DNA of 64,000 nucleotides from positions 33,587,799 to 33,651,798 of the forward strand of contig CM076851.1 in the NCBI GenBank assembly GCA_039519185.1, read 5' to 3'. Both the position numbers and the translations under genes were made by a program. Every line of letters begins with the position of its first letter. Within the stretch, counting starts at the first letter, position 1. Positions 47,196 to 57,631 of the stretch are shown here, piece by piece. A model generated the notes under the pieces. It ran no database searches. It was given only the letters and a program-made list of their open reading frames with translations, and had not been told where the DNA came from. Origin of the DNA: Astragalus membranaceus (taxonomy: Eukaryota > Streptophyta > Magnoliopsida > Fabales > Fabaceae).

Positions 47196-47812
47196 ACGCC
47201 ATTATCTTGATATGACACTCTCTTGAGCATTGTCGGCAGCAGCTCCATTACAGTGGCGTATGTCTCCATTTCATTGTAAAGAAATTTCCACATTGTCGTG
47301 AACACCCCTTCATCTTTTTCGTTAAAAGTAACCCATTTATCAGCAAAAAGCTCCTCCTCATTATTTCACCACAAGTGACATATACGTTAATCAAACGCTC
47401 GGTATCATCCTTCAACTTAACAGCCCGTCCTTGCAGTTCCTCAAACTTTCTATTTAGAGATTCAACCATATTTTCAAAATAGAAAGTTTCACAAGAAACC
47501 ATCTTTTGAAAAGATGATTGAATCTCTAAATAGAAAGTTTGAGGAACTGCAAGGACGGGTTGTTAAGTTGGAGGATGATACCGAGCATTTGATGAGCGTA
47601 TATGTCTCTTGTGGTGAAAATAATGAGGATGAACTTTATGCTGATAAAGGGGTTACTTTTAACGAAAAAGATGAAGGGGTCTTCATGACAATGTGGAAAT
47701 TTTTTTACAAAAAAATGGAGACGTACGCCACTCAATTGGAACCCCGCTGCCGACAATGCCCAAGAGAGTGCCGTATTAAGAGATCGAGTGCCGTATCAAG
47801 AGAATGAGAGTA
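47196..47812. repeat. Large inverted duplication with coding-like arms
   Basis: Left arm (about 47196-47472) and right arm (about 47516-47812) are inverted copies at roughly 85-90% identity, with a ~43-base spacer. The right arm keeps an open frame of 97 codons (47514-47807, +) beginning M-I-E-S-L-N-R-K-F-E-E-L-Q-G-R. The left arm holds a damaged version on the minus strand. The predicted peptide is charged and coiled-coil-like at its start. I do not recognise it. A transcript crossing both arms would fold into a ~280-bp hairpin. Confidence 0.85.
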
Positions 47813-48213
47813 TTGGTAGAGGTGTGAAAAAAGAAGAAGGGGAGAAGGGGTTTATATAGGAGAAACGAAGTCAAACGGTCAAAAGGCAAGATCCGCCGGA
47901 AACGGCAGTTACCGGCGGATTTAAGGGATTTGCGGCGGACATAAGGGATTTGCGGCGGACGGAGGTGCATTTGCGGCGATTAATTAAAATCTCGTAAAAA
48001 AAAAAAATTGTGAACCCAAATCCGCCGCAAGAACCGTTAAATCCGCCGCAAAAGCCAAGACGAATTTTAATCCGCCGCAAATGTCAATTTTTCCGCCGGT
48101 AACTTTGAGGCGGATAAATTCCGCCGGAAATTCGTAGATTCCGCCGGTAACTTTGCGGCGGATCTATATCCGCCGGAAACTCCTGGCCGGAAAAACCAAT
48201 AATTCTTGTAGTG

Positions 48214-48871
48214 TACATTCCGCTCTCAGCGAAAATAGCGGCATCAACATTGCATTTTAGAGTGTCTGGGTTCAGTTTTGACCAGGAGGAAACAACGTTG
48301 TTCATGCCGTGCACTCCATCTTTATTCTCTCACTTCAATGACATCTCGCTGCATCCCACTCGCGAAGGTAATCTATAGCTCTTCTCACTACCAACGGATA
48401 TGAAGTGATATTCTCCCAAACTTTATCATTCCGATTCTTCCAAATCGCCCAAACCATCATTGCAAAGATTCTACAGTTAAATTCAGAGAGATGATTTAAA
48501 AGAGCAAAAATGCTACCCTAGAACGAAACAACACTAGACAGTGCTTGTTGGACTTCACTCCAAATTCCACTATCAGCCCAGATAGCGCGAGCCCTGTTGC
48601 AAACGAAAAGCAAATGCCACTCAGTTTCCGCTTCATCCACACAGAACGGACAACCCTCGATGCGATCCACCCTCTTCACTCTAAGATTTCTTTTCACGGG
48701 GAGGCATCCCCTTTCAGCTCGCCAAAGAAGAAGCTTGATTTTTTGGGGTATTTTCATCTTCCATATTTTCATCCAATCTCCCTCTTTCTTGAGATGATTA
48801 TTGTCGATCAGATCCTCCATAATCCCGTAGTACGCCGACCTCACAGTAGATACTACGCCAAACAAAACTTG
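48214..48871 (-). pseudogene. LINE remnant: zinc-binding RVT domain and start of RNase H
   Basis: On the minus strand, 48865-48518 encodes the zf-RVT segment typical of plant non-LTR reverse transcriptases (K-I-W-K-M-K-I-P-Q-K-I-K-L-L-L-W-R, then C-L-P-V, C-P-F-C, E-T-E-W-H-L-L-F-x-C). Further left, 48314-48220 carries the RNase H opening K-C-N-V-D-A-A-I-F. The domain continues at 39159 beyond the CACTA insertion. Stops and frame changes separate the parts. Confidence 0.85.
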
Positions 48872-48881
48872 GGTTATGGCC

Positions 48882-49752
48882 TATGAAGCCCGGATACCGG
48901 ATACGATACGGGATACGACACGATACAGATACAGGGATACGGGAAAATTTTGAAAATCAAGATACGACACGGCTGGGATACTTTAATAAAAAATTAAATT
49001 AAAATTTAAATATAAAAAAACATAACAGAAAAAATAAAATAGAATAGAAACACAAATAGAAAAAAACAAAGATGAAAAACTGAAATATTGCATTTTATGT
49101 ATATGAAAAAAACAGCCCAAATAGATAAAAAAAAATCACACAGAAAAATATATGGATGAAAGGAAGAGGACAACCGACACACCTATGTATAAGTGACTAG
49201 TCGTAAAAAGTAAGGGTGGACAAGTAACTAAGACCACCCGAAATCGTATAATACGAATAGTCAGTGGCAGAAATAGATGACTTTTTATAGATTAAGATAT
49301 TCATATTAGTACGTAGTTGCTCAATAAAATATAAGCATATCATTAGTCAATATATATTCATCACACTGTAGAAATAAATACTTGTGATCTTATCAAGTAG
49401 AAATAGTTACGTATATTTATCTCACTCATATCACAATGTATTATTTCTTCTATTATTGTATTACGAAAAAACATATAATTTTGTCTTTTAGTTATTGAGG
49501 TATTAAAGTGTGTCATATATGAGTAAAAATCATGTGCTTAGTTGGTAAGAGGTATCGAAAAAGTATCTGAGAAGTATCCTTAGTTGGTAAGAAGTATCAA
49601 AGATGTATCTGAAAAGTATCAAGTCAAATATTTTTTTAAAAAGAATTAAAAAAATTATTGGATACTCTTTGGGTACGTATCGGAAAGTATCGGGTGCGTA
49701 TCGGTATCGGATATGTATCTGACACGAGTACGTCTCCATTTTTGAAGTAATA
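48882..49752. mobile_element. GATAC-rich element with 10-bp target duplication
   Basis: Flanked by a perfect GGTTATGGCC duplication (48872-48881 and 49753-49762). Both ends are dense in GGATACGATACGGGATACG / GTATCGGTATCGGATATG words in inverted relation, while the terminal bases themselves are only weakly mirrored (TAT...ATA). The A/T-rich core has no coding frame. The 10-bp duplication points to a Mutator-like element. It inserted in the same LINE as the CACTA element. Confidence 0.85.
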
Positions 49753-49790
49753 GGTTATGGCCCAAGCAGGCCCCATAAAGTTGTTAGAAT
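49753..49790 (-). pseudogene. Further 5' piece of the LINE remnant
   Basis: After the duplicated GGTTATGGCC the minus-strand reading continues into wording that fits the region just upstream of zf-RVT, then similarity fades near 49790. This marks the truncated 5' edge of the LINE. Confidence 0.4.
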
Positions 49791-49803
49791 TAGATTTATA
49801 TTT

Positions 49804-49872
49804 ATATTAAATGATTAAATATGTTAACGTAAGGTTGGTGACCTTAAGTTAACATACTTAATCATTTAATAT
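49804..49872. repeat. Imperfect hairpin (32-bp arms)
   Basis: ATATTAAATGATTAAATATG... and its inverse ...CATACTTAATCATTTAATAT, with two mismatches and a 3-5 base loop. It is isolated; possibly a small MITE or an intergenic cruciform. Confidence 0.8.
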
Positions 49873-50009
49873 AAGTAATGGCATATATTGTTGGTCAAAT
49901 TAAAAAATTGCATAGTGGTTACCTTAAAAATATGATTAAAATTTTCATTACTTAAATGATTGAATATTGTTGGTCAAATAAAACATAACAAATATATTTA
50001 AAAGGAGTG

Positions 50010-50070
<61 letters not shown>

Positions 50071-50075
50071 GTACT

Positions 50076-52449
50076 TGTAACATCCCCAAATTTGCTAATC
50101 TCAATCTTTAAGATTAGCAAGCCCTTTCATTTAATTGCTCTTTATTGAGTTATGATTGATGTTTTAAATGATTCTATTTTTATTGACTTTCATCCACTTG
50201 ATTGAGTATTTTGTGATTTATTGAATTAAATTGAGTAATTGTTTATTGTTAAAATAAATTGCATTGGGTATAGTGTATAAGTAATGGGGGAGTGTGTTTA
50301 ACATGGGGGTCATCTTACTAGTCTTTTACTTTCAGCTGAAAGCACTAACACACACTCCACTCATTTCTCAAGATTCACAAAAAACACTCATCACTCAAAC
50401 TCACTCCACACTTTCCAAAAACTAGAAAAGTGAGAACTTGAGAGTGAGAGAGAGGAGAGCTTCGAGGGAGAGAGGGAAGAAGAAAAGGCAACAAAACCAC
50501 ACAACCAGACAACTGAACATTTCCTCTTCACCATCCATCTAGTTAGTCCATCATTTCTCCTTTTTTCCACCTCCATTTTCGCAACAATGGTGAAGGTGAA
50601 CTAGAGTGAGTGAGAAATCCACTTGCAAGTTGATTTGAGAGCTGGATTAGGGCATTTCAGTACCTATATTGTAGATTGAAGTAGCATAGAAGGGGTATTC
50701 AGCAGGTGGATTCGAAATTAGGGTTTGAAAGGTTGAGGTTTCGAATTGGAGCTTAGGAGAGGGTTTGGTGTCTTAAAATCTTGATTTACTTGTTTGTTGT
50801 GGTTGTTCTACAAATTAGAGGTGAGTTCCTCGAATTTATCCTTGTGATGTCCTTTAAACTTGTGTTTGGAACTGAATATGATAGTAATGTGTTTGGTTGC
50901 TGGATTTTGGTGATAAATTGTGCACATTATAATGTTTGAGGAACTCTGGACATAGAATCGGTTATTTGGAACTGCGGGTTCTATGGTAATCCAATAATTG
51001 TGTGGTTTATCTTTTTAGAAACTAGACTTAAGGATCTTCAACTTGGCACTGGTTTGGTTGAATTTGGAGTTGTGTAGCTCGAGATATAGGTGTCACAATT
51101 TCGGTAAAAATTCTGGAATGATTCTGTGCATGGGTTCATTGTTTTGTGTATGTTGTTTTCATTTGAACTTATTTTTGAATGATTCTTGTTCCATTGAAAA
51201 CGAGACTTAATTTTCTCTGGTTTAGGCTCAAGTACCATGCCATTTGGTTGAATTTTGGTCATTTTAGGGGTGTTATAAGTTAGGGGACAAAATCTGTCCG
51301 GTTTAGGAACCAGTCAGGTTGTTTTGAAAAAAGCTGTACTAAATGGCTCATAATTTTGGAAAGCAAAAATATGTTTCAGGAACTAGACATTATAAGCTTT
51401 CTAATGAGTGGTCATTTGTAATTTTTCGTTATCGTTTCATATGTCAAATGTTTTCTGGAAATTTAGGTAAGGTTGCTGGAAACTTCTGAATAGTTAGGTG
51501 TTGTTTATGATTTGTTCCTTGTTTATCATGAACCGATTTGTATCATTTTTGAAATGCGCGAGTGTTGAATAGTTTAGCTCATATGTAAGGATAAATGTAA
51601 ATTTATTGAAAGTTGAATTATAAATATTGTTGTAAACCGTATACTTTACCAACGGGAGAGAATACATAATATAATGATAATTTGATGGACTTGGTGTTCC
51701 ATTAAGGTTTTGGTAACCATTTAAGTAAGGAATATGATAAATGGGGTGACGACCTCTATGTTAGCATACTAGGGGAGGGAAGTCATGAGCCCAGAACCTA
51801 GGTCCCGTCTTTATGTTTGCCCACTAATTAGATATTAGTGGATTGGGGTTCACCGGGGAACCGTGAAGTGGTTGTTGGTGTCGTGCTTATGCCATGTTAC
51901 ACGTAGCTATCCAGACTTGGGCTACGATATAACATATGAATAAAACACCGCGAGAGGACTTGTGAGGAGTTACGAAAGAACTCACTGAAATTTGTAATCT
52001 CACCCTTTATGTTGTTGTAGTTTTCAGATCAACAGGGCAAAGCGAAGCAAAAAGGAAGAAAAGTAGTTGCTGGAGTAGTTACTTAGTTATTGATAGATTT
52101 TATGGATCAAAGTGTTAGGTTGTTTAGCCTTCACCCTAGATGTATATAAGAGTTTTACTTTAATATTATAAACTTTGGATCATGTACTCAAAGCTTTATT
52201 TACCGTCGCTATAGGCGTCGGTTGGTATATGTCAATTTTCTTGTAGTATATATTTAATTGTAATAAAGGAGTATCAACTATGCCGGTTGGCTTTAGCTTT
52301 TGGTAATTGTTGCCTAATAAATGTTTTAGGAAGGAATGATACTCTATAAGGTGTGTTATGTCCAAATTCTAAAACAGGTTTACAACTCTGAATTTTATAA
52401 AAATGGTTAACATTCTAATTTTATGATGTCTACAATTGAGGATGTCACG
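50076..52449 (+). mobile_element. Solo LTR of a chromovirus-like element (2374 bp)
   Basis: Starts TGTAACATCCCC (50076) and ends GAGGATGTCACG (52449; CA changed to CG). The perfect 5-bp duplication GTACT lies at 50071-50075 and 52450-52454. Content parallels the LTRs at 25641 and 31948: leader with GAGAG (50440-50480), then the GGTGACGACCTC...TTAGCATACTAGG...GTCATGAGCCC block near 51750, and a CGCGAG...GAACTCACTGA block near 51950. No interior on either side, so it is a recombination product. An open (TA)n run (50012-50067) abuts its left flank. Confidence 0.93.
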
Positions 52450-53230
52450 GTACTCATTAAAAAATAACTAGAATAGTGGTTTCAGTTGAAAGTGTTATTC
52501 TTAAAAAGTTGTTTCATCCACTCCTAATATAATATTTCTATTGATATATTGCAAAAAAAATTATTTTTGTTACAAAATAGTCTATTTAATATAAATTAGT
52601 TTTGTTACAAAATAGTCTATTTAATATTTCTATTTAATAAATTAGTTTTGTTAATATAAAAACTAAAATAATATTTTTGTTACAAAATAGTCTAATATTT
52701 TAATATTTGAAAGATCACACTTGGTAGTGGCGGGTTATATGTTTTGGATGTGGAAAGCCAAACCTTTAAATTTTGTAGTTGCCGTTTTTGTTTATTATAA
52801 AGTAACTTTAATTTTAGTTTATAAAGTAATAATATACTCACTCACTACTAAGTTTTTACTTTTCCTATTAACTATAAAAATGTAGCAGTTAACTTTTTAA
52901 GTTTTTTATTATTTGAAGTGAAAGTATTAAGAAAAATTATAGTTATTCATTTATAACACTACGTAAAATGAGATTCTTAAAAAAACATTTGATGCAATTC
53001 AAATATAATATTTGGTTTGATAGATTGCTACTGAATGAATCTTTGATGGTATAATACATATAAATAGTTGTTGTCGGTCCATGCACACAAGTCTTATACA
53101 CCATGTATAGTGTGGAAACGAGAGATTCAAAGAATTAAAAACAAAAAAGATATACAAATCTTTCTATTTGTTAAAACAACATGAGGTAATTTCACGACTT
53201 TCGTTTCTTCTACATTTTGTGGCTAAATTT
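52450..53230 (+). pseudogene. Diverged relative of the 37286-37606 promoter and small ORF
   Basis: From about 52700 the sequence follows 37150-37450 in patches: the TATTTGAAAG(A/G)TCACA phrase, an ATAAATAG TATA-like box at 53060, ACACAAGTCTTATACA, then a reading aligned to the L-F-L-F-V-K start and GGTAATTTCA(C/T)GACTTT. The frame is broken. 52545-52690 is a short direct-repeat field (TTTTGTTACAAAATAGTCTA three times). Confidence 0.5.
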
Positions 53231-53531
53231 TTTTAAACCTTAGAGTATTGAATGAACTTTTATAATATTTTCACTTTAATAAAATAATATTTCAAAACAT
53301 TTAATCTCATAAAAATTATTAACAATTATTTATATTACAAAACACATACACTATATAAGAATACGTCTAAAACTTATAATTGATAAAATAATTTTAAATC
53401 ATGTTAATATTATAATATATTTTAACTATACATAAGTTATAATTTTATTTAATATACTTTATACAAAAACTTAATAAAATTAAATTTAAAGTATTATAAC
53501 AACCCCGTGCAACGCACGAGCATTCCCCTAG
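53231..53531 (+). mobile_element. Helitron-like 3' region and terminus
   Basis: The terminal hairpin CCCGTGC-AAC-GCACGAG (53504-53520, one mispair) is followed by 7 bases and CTAG at 53528-53531; the next base is T. The preceding A/T-rich ~250 bases resemble 57040-57230 and 57640-57740, which lie upstream of the second inhibitor gene. The 5' end was not found. Confidence 0.5.
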
Positions 53532-53575
53532 TATAGATAGTAAAAGTAAGAGAAAAAGTTAAAAAAGTAAATTGA

Positions 53576-53579
<4 letters not shown>

Positions 53580-53627
<48 letters not shown>
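53580..53627. repeat. (GA)n microsatellite
   Basis: About 24 GA units between the Helitron-like end and the first inhibitor gene. Confidence 0.95.
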
Positions 53628-53629
<2 letters not shown>

Positions 53630-53883
53630 GTATATCTACTATCTATATAAACAATGGGTAATTTAGTAACTTAATCAGCTCATTGTTTTCTTATATAGAC
53701 AGTAGAAATACGAGAAAAAGTTAAAAAAATAAATTAAGAGAGAAATAAAATATATAACTATATAAGAAAACAATGGGCAATTTATTAATATACCTAGAAT
53801 GCTTCAATATTTTTGTTTTTTTTTTCAATTTTTGACTTATTCAAACTAACATTTTTTTTTTGTTCAAAACGACCAAACTAACC

Positions 53884-53891
53884 TTAAATAG
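53884..53891 (+). promoter_or_regulatory. TATA-like box of inhibitor gene A
   Basis: TTAAATAG in the phrase AACTAACCTTAAATAG, 59 bases before the chosen ATG. The same phrase is kept at 58278-58294 before gene B. This argues that transcription starts after the upstream in-frame ATG at 53860. Confidence 0.55.
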
Positions 53892-53949
53892 CATCATTGT
53901 TCATTCTCATTTCTCATTCTCCTACCCTTCATTTCCTATCTTGAGAAAA

Positions 53950-54549
53950 ATGAAAAGAGACACAATATTTATGTCTTGTTTTACAGGTCACACTGTTCTT
54001 CTTCTTATTCTTCTAACCTCTATTCCCTTCTACGTATCCCAATCCTACAACAAAAATGCAAATGATGATGATGTGATAGAGAAAATATGCAAAGCAACAC
54101 CCTTTTATGACCTCTGCAAATCAATTCTAAACCCACTACCCCAAATACCTGATTTCAAAGGAGTGGCATTAGTAATGGTGAAAAATATTCTGGGAAATGC
54201 AAATGATACATTGAGTTACATTGAAGATTTGATAAAAAAAACCTCAGATCGTCAATTGTTGTCAGCTTTGTCTTTTTGTGCTGAGACATATATCCCACTT
54301 GTGAAATATACTCTCCCACAAGCTGTTGATTACGTAAGTCAAGGCCGTTTTGGGTTTGTAAGTTACAGTATTTCTTATTCTTTGAAGGAAGTGAATAAAT
54401 GTAGCAAGATATTCAAGGGATCAACTCAGTCACCTTTAGGTGATAGAATTAGTGTTTTTCAGAAGCTTGGGGATGTGGCTTGTTCTATTATCAATCAACT
54501 ATGGAAACCCCCTTCCCCTTCTCCTAGTAGTAGTAGCTGTATCAGTTAA
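53950..54549 (+). CDS. Invertase/pectin methylesterase inhibitor-like protein A
   Basis: Single exon, 199 residues from ATG 53950. An in-frame ATG at 53860 is probably upstream of the transcript start. The signal peptide occupies residues 1-33 (M-K-R-D..., hydrophobic L-L-L-I-L-L core, cleavage near S-Q-S), so the product is secreted to the cell wall or vacuole. The PMEI domain (PF04043-type) is a four-helix bundle. The four conserved Cys are at 47, 56, 110 and 151, giving the usual C-x8-C hairpin disulfide and the second helix-helix bridge. An extra Cys is at 178 and an N-glycosylation site N-D-T at 85-87. The tail is Ser/Pro-rich. Family knowledge: such proteins block either pectin methylesterase or acid invertase; sequence alone does not tell which. 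Gene B, 4.4 kb downstream, differs at 11 of 144 core residues, so the pair is a recent tandem duplication. Confidence 0.9.
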   Translation: MKRDTIFMSCFTGHTVLLLILLTSIPFYVSQSYNKNANDDDVIEKICKATPFYDLCKSILNPLPQIPDFKGVALVMVKNILGNANDTLSYIEDLIKKTSDRQLLSALSFCAETYIPLVKYTLPQAVDYVSQGRFGFVSYSISYSLKEVNKCSKIFKGSTQSPLGDRISVFQKLGDVACSIINQLWKPPSPSPSSSSCIS

Positions 54550-55257
54550 ATGGGATGGGACTGATACTCTTATTCTTAATTACCCAATAATGTCATTCAC
54601 ATTATACATGTCTTGCCTATTTTAATCATTTTTTAGCAGTGTCTTCGCCATGCGGTCGGAGTGTCCGACTCATGACCCGTCTGTCTGACCAGTGTCCCAG
54701 TGCCCTAATCGGGTCGGAATAATTATGCCAGAAGGCTAATAACTTTTGAGATATTATAAAAATTTCATTTACATCATTTATTTGCTCAAAATGGTTTAAA
54801 ATGGTCCTTATGTTAAGTGACAGTTAAATAGGTCTTACGCGGACATTGATGTGGATAAATTGAGTCTAACTCAGAGTACTAAGGAATTCCTTTGTAATTA
54901 TTACTAAATGAACATAATAGTCATTTCCCTATCAATGAAAAAATTCGATGACCACACCAACACTAAATGAACATAATAGTCATTTACATCATTTATCTTA
55001 TCATAATTAATTTACTTCCTTGATCTCATGAACTCAGTGATAATTCTACATATTTTATTAATCTATTTTAACATTATTATTTTAGATTATATTAATTCTT
55101 AATTTATTTTATTATTAGTTGAATTAACTGTTAAAATAAAATAAAATTTTATATAAAATTAATGTTGTTTATAATACGTTTATTTATTAGTTAAAATAAA
55201 TTATTAAATAATACAGTATTTTATAACTCTGATACTAAGTTTTGTAAAAAAAACTAT
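54550..55257. other. 3' flank of gene A with dispersed-repeat pieces
   Basis: 54596-54866 matches 25065-25385. 54872-54990 resembles the left part of the MITE at 20780. The rest is AT-rich. No gene. Confidence 0.6.
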
Positions 55258-55735
55258 GATATTTTTTTTTTTGATAAGCAAAACGAATTTATAAAGGAGG
55301 GCACTAGGGGTGCCTCAACCCGTTTACACTTAGCATAACGATTTCAAGCAAGCTGAGGGATTGGCATTCCATTCCTCAAAATCTACCCTCCCTTGATGTG
55401 CTACTTTATTAGCTATCCACCCCCAAGACAACCCTTTTACATGTTGTATCATTTGATTTACATTTGGTATTCCCCCCTTGAAAACAACCTGGTTCCGATT
55501 CACCCAAATCACCCAAATCACAGCTACCCAAACCAAATAACGGATTTTCCTATTTTTCTTCCCTTCAACAACTAATCTATGCTTCAATAGATGATCCCAA
55601 GCACCATTACATTGTACCTGTTGCAAACCAAGCCATTCAAATATTCCTTTCCACAACTTATCTGAGACTTCGCAATCAAAAAAGAGATGAATCGAATCTT
55701 CATCCATTCTAAAACAGAAAACACAGCAAGGACTC
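55258..55735 (-). pseudogene. 5'-truncated LINE with poly(A) tail
   Basis: On the minus strand 55707-55330 encodes the zf-RVT C-terminal region of a plant L1-type LINE (D-S-I-H-L-F-F-D-C, L-W-x-x-I-F-x-W-L-G, V-W-V-A-V-I-W-V-I-W-x-N-R-N). The 3' end reads ...TTTTGCTTATC followed by an 11-A tail (plus strand 55262-55272). It is a different copy and clade from the LINE at 38760-49790. No target duplication was identified. Confidence 0.85.
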
Positions 55736-55849
55736 AGATGAAAATTAATAATGCCTCTTTGTTATCTTAAAAAATTATTTAAGATAACTATTATATTATG
55801 TTTGTTTAAAGAAAATGATATTTTTTTAATACAAAGTTAGTTCAACATA

Positions 55850-56100
55850 CACTACTAGAAAAACGACAATTAGCGACCGAACTAGAGACCGATTATAATC
55901 ACTCTCTATAGAGACCGATTTAGACGCCGTTTTGAGAAGGATATTGTAATTGATTTTTAGCGACTGAAGTTGGGACTGATTTTAGGTAGTGACTGATTTT
56001 TTGGTCGCTAAATATAGTGACTGTTATTTCGGTCGCTAATAGTGACCAATTTTTTGGTCACTGAAAATCCTTTAAATAAATATTTTTTTGACCAAAATCC
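55850..56100. mobile_element. Left end of a third CACTA-type element (truncated)
   Basis: CACTACTAGAAAAACGAC at 55850 followed by TTAGCGACCGA, GGTCGCTAA and TTTTTTGGTC words, in subterminal-array style. No matching right end (TAGTG) is found nearby, so it is a remnant or the right end has decayed. Confidence 0.55.
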
Positions 56101-56148
56101 TTTAACTAAATATTAATTCCCTCTAATAAGTCGGTCACTCACTAATCC

Positions 56149-56270
56149 CTAATAAATATATAACAATGAATTATTAATGTATAGTGCTGTGCCTCTTAAT
56201 TCATTGTTATATATTTATTAGAGAGTAATAATTCATATATAGTGCTGTGCCTCTTAATAATTTCAAATAT
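56149..56270. repeat. Hairpin plus direct repeat
   Basis: Arms CTAATAAATATATAACAATG and its inverse (about 25 bp, 56149-56173 and 56197-56221) enclose TATAGTGCTGTGCCTCTTAAT. The same phrase is repeated directly at 56240-56260. Confidence 0.8.
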
Positions 56271-57258
56271 ATATACTTTTTTTTGTTACACAAATATATA
56301 ATAGATACTACCTTCCAATTACTCTCGTTTAGTCAAATTATTTATTTTATTAGTATATTTAAATATTATTGTTATTAAATAGTATTTGTTTTATTAACAT
56401 ATTTTCTGTTTCTAATAGTTTATAGATGAAATTAAAAAATTACAATATGCGTGCATTTCACTTTCTTCTTTTTGTCACATTTTTTCAACTAAATCTAATG
56501 TCTAAATGTTAAAATTACATGGTAAACTAAATGAAATATTTAGTATGCTTTGCATATGTTTTCTATAATTGATTTTCTGTGCAGAAAGAATATTATATAC
56601 TATTAACCTAATTTTTATTTAAATTGTATGTTATATCAAAAAATATTTTTATTATTTTTAAAATAACATTAATTTCTGTCAAATATTATGAGTACCATAT
56701 ACCTTTTTTAATTCATATTCATATTATTATAAAAAGGAAAAGTAAAGAATGGGTTTTATTTTATTTTACTTTTCTAAATTTCATTTTAAATTAAATTTCT
56801 TTAATTAATTTTATTTTTTATTTCATTTTTTCGTTTTAATTTTCAATTTATAAATTATTAATCAGTGATGAAAATAATAAAAAATATTAATTTTTTCTAT
56901 GATTTATGTTTCACCACCATACACATTAATTTGTCTCTATCATTAAAATACATGCTCATAAATTTATCATATTAAAAAGTATTACTGGTTTTGATAAAAT
57001 ATTAAATAGTATTAAATTTATTTTTCTAGATGTAATGAAAAATATTGTACTATTCTAAAAAATTAAATAAAAATATATTTACAAACTTTTCAACAATAAA
57101 TTATTCAATGAACTTTCTAAAAAAATTATTTGAAAAATTATATTTCAAAACAATTATTCATATAAAAATTATTAATAATATTAAAAAATACATACTAGTA
57201 CACTATTTAAGAATATTACCTAAAATAAATAACTTTGATAAGGAAAATAACTCATATT
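56271..57258. other. AT-rich DNA with the repeat shared with 35816-36135
   Basis: 56691-57040 is the second copy of the segment at 35816-36135, and 57040-57230 resembles the Helitron-like stretch at 53231. No coding frame of significance. Confidence 0.55.
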
Positions 57259-57631
57259 TGTTTTGGACCGAGCTCCGCCTCAGACCGACCTCGAGGAACC
57301 GCGTTGGGCATCTCGGCCCATTTACGATCGAGGCTGGTGTTGGGTAAACCTCCAGCTCTTGGCACGGATTGTGATCTGTGTCATGCTCGTATCAAAGGTC
57401 ACGATCAACCCGCATCCAACGGCGCATGAACAACCAGCCTAACCCTATAAATACTGACACATCTTCACGCCCCAGGTACAATCTCATAACCCATCTCACC
57501 ATAAACTTCACCATACTGATTTTGGCGTCAGAGTGTGCAGGTACCACACCTACGCCGGTCAGCAGCTCGTAGCTCGAAGGGTACGTCGATCAAAGTCATC
57601 TCAACCTCATCTTAGGTCCTACACTAGGACA
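57259..57631 (+). mobile_element. Short solo LTR (373 bp) with TATA box
   Basis: TG...CA ends (TGTTTTGGACC ... CTAGGACA) and a perfect 5-bp duplication ATATT (57254-57258 and 57632-57636). GC-rich against its AT-rich surroundings. TATAAATA at 57446-57453 and the later TTTTGGCGTCAGAGTGTGCAGGTACC-type region resemble LTRs of Ty3/gypsy Tat-lineage elements. It lies 0.7 kb upstream of inhibitor gene B, on the same strand, and could act as an alternative promoter (inference). Confidence 0.88.

Larger units (their letters stand above)
39160..48213 (-). mobile_element. Large CACTA (En/Spm) DNA transposon, 9.05 kb
   Basis: Ends CACTACAAGAA (39160) and ...TTCTTGTAGTG (48213). The 3-bp target duplication TAC is seen at 39157-39159 and 48214-48216. 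Subterminal arms (39178-39560, 46560-46860, 47885-48180) are packed with TTTGCGGCGGAT/ATCCGCCGCAAA words, the likely binding sites of the element's own regulatory protein (family knowledge). Two genes run leftward: a TNP2-type transposase (45760-42151) and a Transposase_24-type gene (41953-39859). It sits inside a LINE RNase H domain. The TNP2 N-terminal domain is out of frame with the rest, so activity of this copy is doubtful. Confidence 0.95.

Noticed and set aside
53860..53949. Upstream in-frame ATG for inhibitor A (and 58248 for B)
   Set aside because: Both lie before a conserved TATA-like box and would bury the signal peptide.
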